Source: an uncultured Nitrospira sp. | GTDB lineage: Bacteria; Nitrospirota; Nitrospiria; Nitrospirales; UBA8639 | Direction of reading: 5' to 3' | Assembly: GCA_902500695.1 (NCBI GenBank) | Contig: CABVRQ010000002.1 | Coordinates: 81,656-91,964 of the forward strand | DNA length: 10,309 bases | Program-made: the position numbers and the translations under genes | Shown here: positions 7,801 to 10,309 of the stretch, piece after piece | Numbering within the stretch: the first letter of the stretch is position 1 | Layout: the number at the start of each line of letters is the position of its first letter | The notes under the pieces: generated by a model | Database searches by the model: none | What the model was told of the DNA's origin: nothing | Seen by the model: the letters and a program-made list of their open reading frames with translations, nothing else

Positions 7801-8353
7801 CGGTGCCGCTTTCGTACGCGATGTCCCCCATGTGCAAGATCAAGTTGGGAGCTGGAGGATTCAGTGCGGTTTCGGTCAGCATCGTATCCCGCACATTCCG
7901 TTGGTTAACCCCGGCGTCGCCGGAATCGCCCAGCACCCATGCCCTCACGGGGGTGGCCGAACCAACGGGGGGCGCCGTCACAAAAAAATGATTGGCCGTG
8001 CCACCCCCTTGTATCCCGTCGGTCGTGGTGCCGACGTTGTAGAAATATTTAGTGGCAGCAGTCAGGCCCGTAATTGTGACAAGGTGATCTTTGACGTTGA
8101 GCCCGGACCGTGTGACCGCCGTGCCGGTCGCCGTTTGGGTCAGAGAGCCGGCCGCCGTGCCGTATTTTACTTGGCTATTGTCCGCCGAATTCAGGTCAGT
8201 GCGCCACACCACCGTGATGGAGGTGGGAGTGGCAAGCTGCAGGTAGGGTTGCCGCACCACAGCCGCCGCGGCTGGCGTCACAGAACCCACCAGCACCACT
8301 AGCGCACAGCCCAGCGCCACCATAACCCATTCTGATTTATTTGAATATTCCAA
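4838..8353 (-). CDS. Secreted purple-acid-phosphatase-like metallophosphoesterase with X-PKD-Y-PKD-X tail (gene B)
   Basis: This 1171-residue paralogue of gene A has the same enzyme half: a signal peptide to about residue 31, a purple-acid-phosphatase N-terminal domain, and a metallophosphatase with D143, D177, Y180, N211-H212, H295 and H338/H340 in intact motifs. The tail differs. Module X (463-604) contains AYTFTTVPSSVQGA, RTANNDK and PSWLSTFTDTG and looks like a beta-sandwich, function unknown. PKD domain 1 is at 612-704, module Y at 711-930 (YNDLAWG, GYVARFSNIEPG), PKD domain 2 at 934-1026, and a second, identical X at 1030-1171 ending at the stop. PKD and beta-sandwich modules usually serve as spacers or binders on exported proteins. 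The longest start is TTG at 8353, preferred because it supplies a charged signal-peptide start (K6); ATG 8323 would give an uncharged one. Gene B follows the TPR gene by 37 nt and is likely cotranscribed with it. Confidence 0.9.
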   Translation of the reverse strand: MEYSNKSEWVMVALGCALVVLVGSVTPAAAAVVRQPYLQLATPTSITVVWRTDLNSADNSQVKYGTAAGSLTQTATGTAVTRSGLNVKDHLVTITGLTAATKYFYNVGTTTDGIQGGGTANHFFVTAPPVGSATPVRAWVLGDSGDAGVNQRNVRDTMLTETALNPPAPNLILHMGDIAYESGTDAEFTTNHFAVYQDILRQTPLWPTLGNHEALSVTTALGIGPYYEAHVLPTSAQAGGVASGTEAYYAFDYANVHFIVLDSMDSNRGPGSPMVTWLQNDLASTGQEWVIAFWHHPPYSKGHDSDNAADSGGRMVDMRETILPILEAGGVDLVISGHSHAYERSYLLDGAYGYGGSPNFATPPLSTLQADGHILDAGNGQPSGTGAYQKSAGGVSHDGTVYVVAGHGGHGLGSNHTVHPVMAVLDVAYGSVLLDITGTSLTLRNVRAGGAITDTMAIQKGLPPPPALTITNLTVASGQPYVMPASGLQAGGTVYIDRAYTFTTVPSSVQGAAYIRTANNDKAATNAAFLSFTVNQPVSVSVAHDVRLTPKPSWLSTFTDTGANLVTSDTTLRLFTRSFPAGTITLGGNASGGTGSMYSVIIQPQGGGGPVNQAPNGVINTPSGAQTIQVGQTVTFTGTGTDPEPNLPLTHQWTFGAGSGIPNTTVEDPGPVTFTTAGVFPVTYTVTDALGLTDPTPATVQVTVQTPGTGFTAYNDLAWGAGQLETNITKFTSPVGGSGLPSNGMLKNFTTGLDTGVTLTVTGGEFIGSGQATQGAAPTMGDAFTIFNGKISTLGVISYVNQDANSLLLTFNGLNPSKTYDLAFFAHRDFYSWDRASLVTLSGQDAFTNTSSAATDNPSEVGGVIFSGPADTSTRLPADNDKGYVARFSNIEPGSDGRIVLTISFDGNIASQYTGKYGSAIRLIESGNGGGPVNQAPNGVINAPSGPQTIQVGQAVTFTGTAMDPDGNTPFTHRWTFGLGSGIADRTVEDPGAVVFPSAGVFMVTYTVTDASGLADPSPATVQVTVSGTPPPPALTITNLTVASGQPYVMPASGLQAGGTVYIDRAYTFTTVPSSVQGAAYIRTANNDKAATNAAFLSFTVNQPVSVSVAHDVRLTPKPSWLSTFTDTGANLVTSDTTLRLFTRSFPAGTITLGGNASGGTGSMYSVIIQP
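4841..5266 (-). repeat. Module X, distal copy of a 426-bp perfect direct repeat
   Basis: I find no difference between this segment and 6542-6967 (offset 1701 bp, 567 codons). It encodes residues 1030-1171 of gene B. The repeat ends exactly where the coding region ends: the next codon is CAG in the other copy and TAG here, followed by GGC in both. Near the start of the module lies a tract of nine G on the plus strand (5255-5263), coding for prolines. Confidence 0.93.
5276..5554 (-). repeat. PKD domain 2 of gene B (paralogous to 6242-6520)
   Basis: It encodes residues 934-1026, beginning NQAPNGVINAPSG, with the PKD hallmarks WTFG and VTYTVTDASGL. It lies 966 bp (322 residues) from PKD domain 1, without indels, and is clearly similar but not identical to it. 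The linkers (GGGPVNQAPNG) are also shared, which suggests that PKD and linker were duplicated together. Confidence 0.85.
6242..6520 (-). repeat. PKD domain 1 of gene B
   Basis: It encodes residues 612-704 (NQAPNGVINTPSG, HQWTFGAGSGI, VTYTVTDALGL). It is the paralogue of the domain at 5276-5554 and joins module X to module Y. It has diverged from its partner while the flanking X copies have not, so X was duplicated or homogenised more recently. Confidence 0.85.
6542..6967 (-). repeat. Module X, proximal copy of the 426-bp perfect direct repeat
   Basis: It encodes residues 463-604 of gene B, directly after the phosphatase half and a short KGL linker. It is identical by eye to 4841-5266, including the nine-G tract (6956-6964). 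Here the module continues through CAG GGC into the PKD linker instead of stopping. Confidence 0.93.
6984..8314 (-). repeat. Right arm of the 1.33-kb inverted repeat (phosphatase module of gene B)
   Basis: This is the reverse-complement partner of 1318-2648. The homology starts in the signal-peptide core (LGCALVVL) and ends at ITDTM, just before the tails diverge. It includes the segment 8040-8189 that is perfectly conserved, and diverged patches such as the coding region for residues 104-117 of gene A. Confidence 0.9.
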
Positions 8354-8390
8354 GTGCTCTATTCTTCGTATAGGGGCTGTTGGCTAGAAT

Positions 8391-9395
8391 TTATTGGCTC
8401 TCTAATTTTCTTAAGAGGTCATCGGCCTCGGGAAAGTGCGGAGTCTTTTGAATAGCCACACGGAGGTCATTTTTGGCTTCTTCCATGCGACCCATAGCTT
8501 GATAAACTTCCGCGCGGGCAAGCAATTGCATGGCTGTCTGGCGTTTCCCCAACACACGATTGGCCTCAGCTAATGCCTGTTCATATGCGAGGCTGGCGGC
8601 GTCTGATCGACCCATATTACCGAGAATTTCTGCCCGTTTGAGGTGCCAGGATGTTTTTACTGACGAGCCAGCTATTTCTTTGTCTACCAAGGCCAGAGCT
8701 TCACTGTATTGTTTTTGAACCATCCGTACACGGATGAGGCCTTTTTTTAGTAGGATGGCATCTCCAAGCTTGGCAAGACCATCCTGATATCCTTCCGCCG
8801 CATCCTCAACCTTTCCCAAGGATTCCTGGAGTTTCCCCCGAACAAGGTATAGTTCAATAGTGGGTTGCAACTGAATGGCTGACGTAAAGTCGGTGATGGC
8901 CAGTTCAGCTTGACCGTTTCGTGCATGAATGCTTGCGCGTTCGGCCAAGGCAAAGACCCGTTTCGGGTCTGACTCCTCCTGAAGAAAATAATCTAAGGCG
9001 CTCTGGGCTTCCTTGTCCCGGCCCATGGCAGAGAGAGTCAGTGCGCGTTGTAATACGACAGTTCGGTTCTCGCGGTTCAGCAGTAAAGCCCGTTCTAAAT
9101 CAAGCAATGATTCGATGTATTTCTCATTGGACCGATAAACTTGCCCACGCCGGACCAATAGATCCACATTATCTGGATCTTTGATCAATTTCTCGTTGAT
9201 TTCTTGAATTTCCGGATCAAGTCCAGAATGGGCAGTGGCCAGATGGACAAAGCTAAGAGATCCGAGTGCCAGTGCCAAGCAGGCCATTACCACGACCCAA
9301 GGTCTTCGTCGAGACCTGACTGGCTGGAACACTTGTATCGAAACAGGCATGAGTCTTACCTGACTTTTATTAGGAACTGGGGTTATTTTGTTCAT
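8391..9395 (-). CDS. Exported or membrane-anchored TPR protein
   Basis: This 334-residue protein probably acts as a scaffold for protein contacts outside the cytoplasm. The N-terminus has a charged stretch (RSRRR, 27-31) and a hydrophobic segment (33-56, ending HLATAHS), which would be a long signal peptide or a membrane anchor. From about residue 60 to the end it is built of tetratricopeptide helices: LLVRRGQVYRSNEKYIESLL, ELAITDFTSAIQLQP, LYLVRGKLQESLGKVEDAA, WHLKRAEILGNMGRSDAASL, and LLARAEVYQAMGRMEEAKND with AIQKTPHFPEA. I chose ATG 9395 rather than the longer frame from 9494 because GGAGGAGGT lies six bases ahead of it. Gene B starts 37 nt downstream on the same strand, so the two are likely cotranscribed and may work together in export, assembly or localisation. 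No enzyme motif is visible. Confidence 0.88.
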   Translation of the reverse strand: MNKITPVPNKSQVRLMPVSIQVFQPVRSRRRPWVVVMACLALALGSLSFVHLATAHSGLDPEIQEINEKLIKDPDNVDLLVRRGQVYRSNEKYIESLLDLERALLLNRENRTVVLQRALTLSAMGRDKEAQSALDYFLQEESDPKRVFALAERASIHARNGQAELAITDFTSAIQLQPTIELYLVRGKLQESLGKVEDAAEGYQDGLAKLGDAILLKKGLIRVRMVQKQYSEALALVDKEIAGSSVKTSWHLKRAEILGNMGRSDAASLAYEQALAEANRVLGKRQTAMQLLARAEVYQAMGRMEEAKNDLRVAIQKTPHFPEADDLLRKLESQ

Positions 9396-9401
9396 CTGTG
9401 G

Positions 9402-9410
9402 ACCTCCTCC
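9402..9410 (-). promoter_or_regulatory. Strong Shine-Dalgarno site that sets the TPR start
   Basis: On the minus strand GGAGGAGGT lies six bases upstream of ATG 9395. Such a close match to the 16S rRNA tail at ideal spacing makes this the likely start and excludes the in-frame ATG at 9494. Confidence 0.8.
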
Positions 9411-9562
9411 TAAGGGTTTATCGCTCCACCGTAGGTTTCTTCGAATAGGAAATGTTGGGAATTTGGGTTTTTTGGCAGGCGATGAAATTTTCATGGATTT
9501 GAGGAGTCTCTTTGCAAGAATAATAGCCTATTCGATCAAGGCAGGCATCTTGTGGATAGCTT

Positions 9563-9568
9563 ATTATA
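9563..9568 (-). promoter_or_regulatory. Possible -10 box for the TPR-gene B transcript
   Basis: The minus strand reads TATAAT here, about 165 nt ahead of the TPR start. No good -35 box lies 17 bases upstream (AAGCTT). It is a weak candidate in AT-rich DNA. Confidence 0.18.
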
Positions 9569-9636
9569 AAATTATGAAAGAAGCCAAGCTTGGGAAGTAT
9601 TCATGCTCTGGAATAAGTAATTGATGCGCAATGCCT

Positions 9637-9765
9637 TTATTTCACTATTTTGTTGACCTGTGCCAGGATGAACGCCGGGTTCACTGTTGCAATCGACGTG
9701 GCGTTTTGGCAATCGCCAGATGTTGTTGTCTTCAATCGGATGATAATGTCTGGCCTATCTGCCAT
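9637..9765 (-). CDS. Possible 42-residue small protein
   Basis: A minus-strand frame runs from ATG 9765 to TAA 9637-9639. Its second half has protein-like codon use and ends TVNPAFILAQVNKIVK; the middle is polar (KTTTSGDCQNATS). AGGTG lies four bases ahead of the ATG, a somewhat close ribosome-binding site. The same frame remains open for about 50 bases further upstream, so this may be the eroded end of a longer gene. No family recognised. It is on the same strand as the TPR gene, about 240 nt upstream. It could be chance. Confidence 0.25.
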   Translation of the reverse strand: MADRPDIIIRLKTTTSGDCQNATSIATVNPAFILAQVNKIVK

Positions 9766-10187
9766 TCTACACCTATTCCACCGCAACTGGGATGGTCGGA
9801 AGGGCCTATGTCATCTCAGTGCCATATAGGAAGTGACCAAATATTTGGAAGTTTTCACTGTCGAGTGTATCAGTGAACGGCTTCTGAATCCGGTTTAGAA
9901 AGTGCTGGTAAAAGATTTTTTTCCTTGCGGTAAGGGAGGCCTATTTCGACAACCTTCGGAATATGTCAATTGACCGAGTCGTGGAACTCCTGAAAAGTTA
10001 CGCTTTGAGATCACCTAATCCAAGGCTCGACAACCTATTAACAACGATTTAGTGGTGGTCCGAAAGATCCTCGGTTACATTAGAATCACGTAGCGGGTAC
10101 ATTAAGGGTAATGTCGGCAGGGAGGTCTATCGCTGCTTATCCTGGAATCAACCTCCATTGGCCTAGTTCCTTCCCTGATGTGTTTGT

Positions 10188-10309
10188 TTAACAGGAAGGG
10201 AAGAGAGGGCAAGCACTATCCCCCTGCACGTCCATCAGATAGGGCGAGCAGTGCCCCCGCCGCTCAAACGCCATGTAGATCCGACAGACAGCGGTAATCA
10301 TATCCTGCG
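10188..10309 (-). CDS. Possible C-terminus of a gene entering from the right edge
   Basis: Reading leftward from the window edge, one frame is open for 39 codons to TAA at 10188-10190, with RIYMAFERRGHCSPYLMDVQ in the middle and PLFPSC at the end. Base composition by codon position looks plausible but the piece is short. No family recognised. An imperfect inverted repeat (CCTTCC near 10170, GGAAGG near 10195) overlaps the end and could form a weak hairpin. Confidence 0.25.
   Translation of the reverse strand, partial: QDMITAVCRIYMAFERRGHCSPYLMDVQGDSACPLFPSC

Larger units (their letters stand above)
9396..10187. other. Mostly gene-free region upstream of the TPR gene
   Basis: Frames on the plus strand here (9388-9624, 9631-9876) have no recognisable domain or good ribosome-binding site and look like noise. 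The only item with protein-like composition is the small minus-strand frame at 9637-9765. No tRNA, CRISPR or insertion-sequence signature was recognised. Any promoter of the TPR-gene B transcript should lie in the part nearest 9395. Confidence 0.55.

Noticed and set aside
9396..9494. Longer TPR protein starting at ATG 9494
   Set aside because: The GGAGGAGGT site six bases before ATG 9395 decides the start, and the extra 33 residues would put a hydrophilic extension before the signal or anchor segment.

Overview
The window looks like part of a bacterial chromosome of moderate GC content, with a run of large secreted, repeat-rich proteins. Signal peptides, PKD modules and FG-GAP/VCBS repeats point to an environmental bacterium that exports many proteins, probably Gram-negative. 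I cannot name the taxon from sequence alone; Nitrospirota is only a guess.

Layout. (1) Bases 1-464 hold the 3' end of a plus-strand gene for an FG-GAP/VCBS repeat protein. (2) Bases 465-1293 carry no convincing gene, but contain a terminator-like hairpin, a 60-nt near-palindrome (601-660) and a possible long leader with a weak promoter. (3) Bases 1294-3570 (+) encode gene A, a secreted purple-acid-phosphatase-like metallophosphoesterase with a tail of six 49-residue FG-GAP repeats. (4) About 3640-4720 is a decayed IS3-family insertion sequence with frameshifts, stops, an internal deletion and a lost catalytic Asp. (5) Bases 4838-8353 (-) encode gene B, a 1171-residue paralogue with the same phosphatase but a different tail: X - PKD - Y - PKD - X. 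(6) Bases 8391-9395 (-) encode an exported or membrane-anchored TPR protein 37 nt upstream of gene B, probably in the same transcript. (7) Bases 9396-10309 are mostly gene-free, with a possible 42-residue ORF and a possible protein C-terminus cut by the window edge, both weak.

Genes A and B converge on the IS relic. Their phosphatase halves form an inverted repeat of about 1.33 kb per arm with no indels (coordinates sum to 9632 throughout) and about 90% protein identity, including a 150-bp perfect tract. Homologous inversion between the arms would exchange the C-terminal tails: each promoter and signal peptide would then drive the other tail. Gene B also carries a 426-bp, apparently perfect, in-frame duplication ending exactly at its stop codon, and G8/C9 homopolymers that could slip. 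The region therefore looks like a recombination-prone locus diversifying secreted phosphatases. Inversion and slippage are inferences; the repeats are visible directly.
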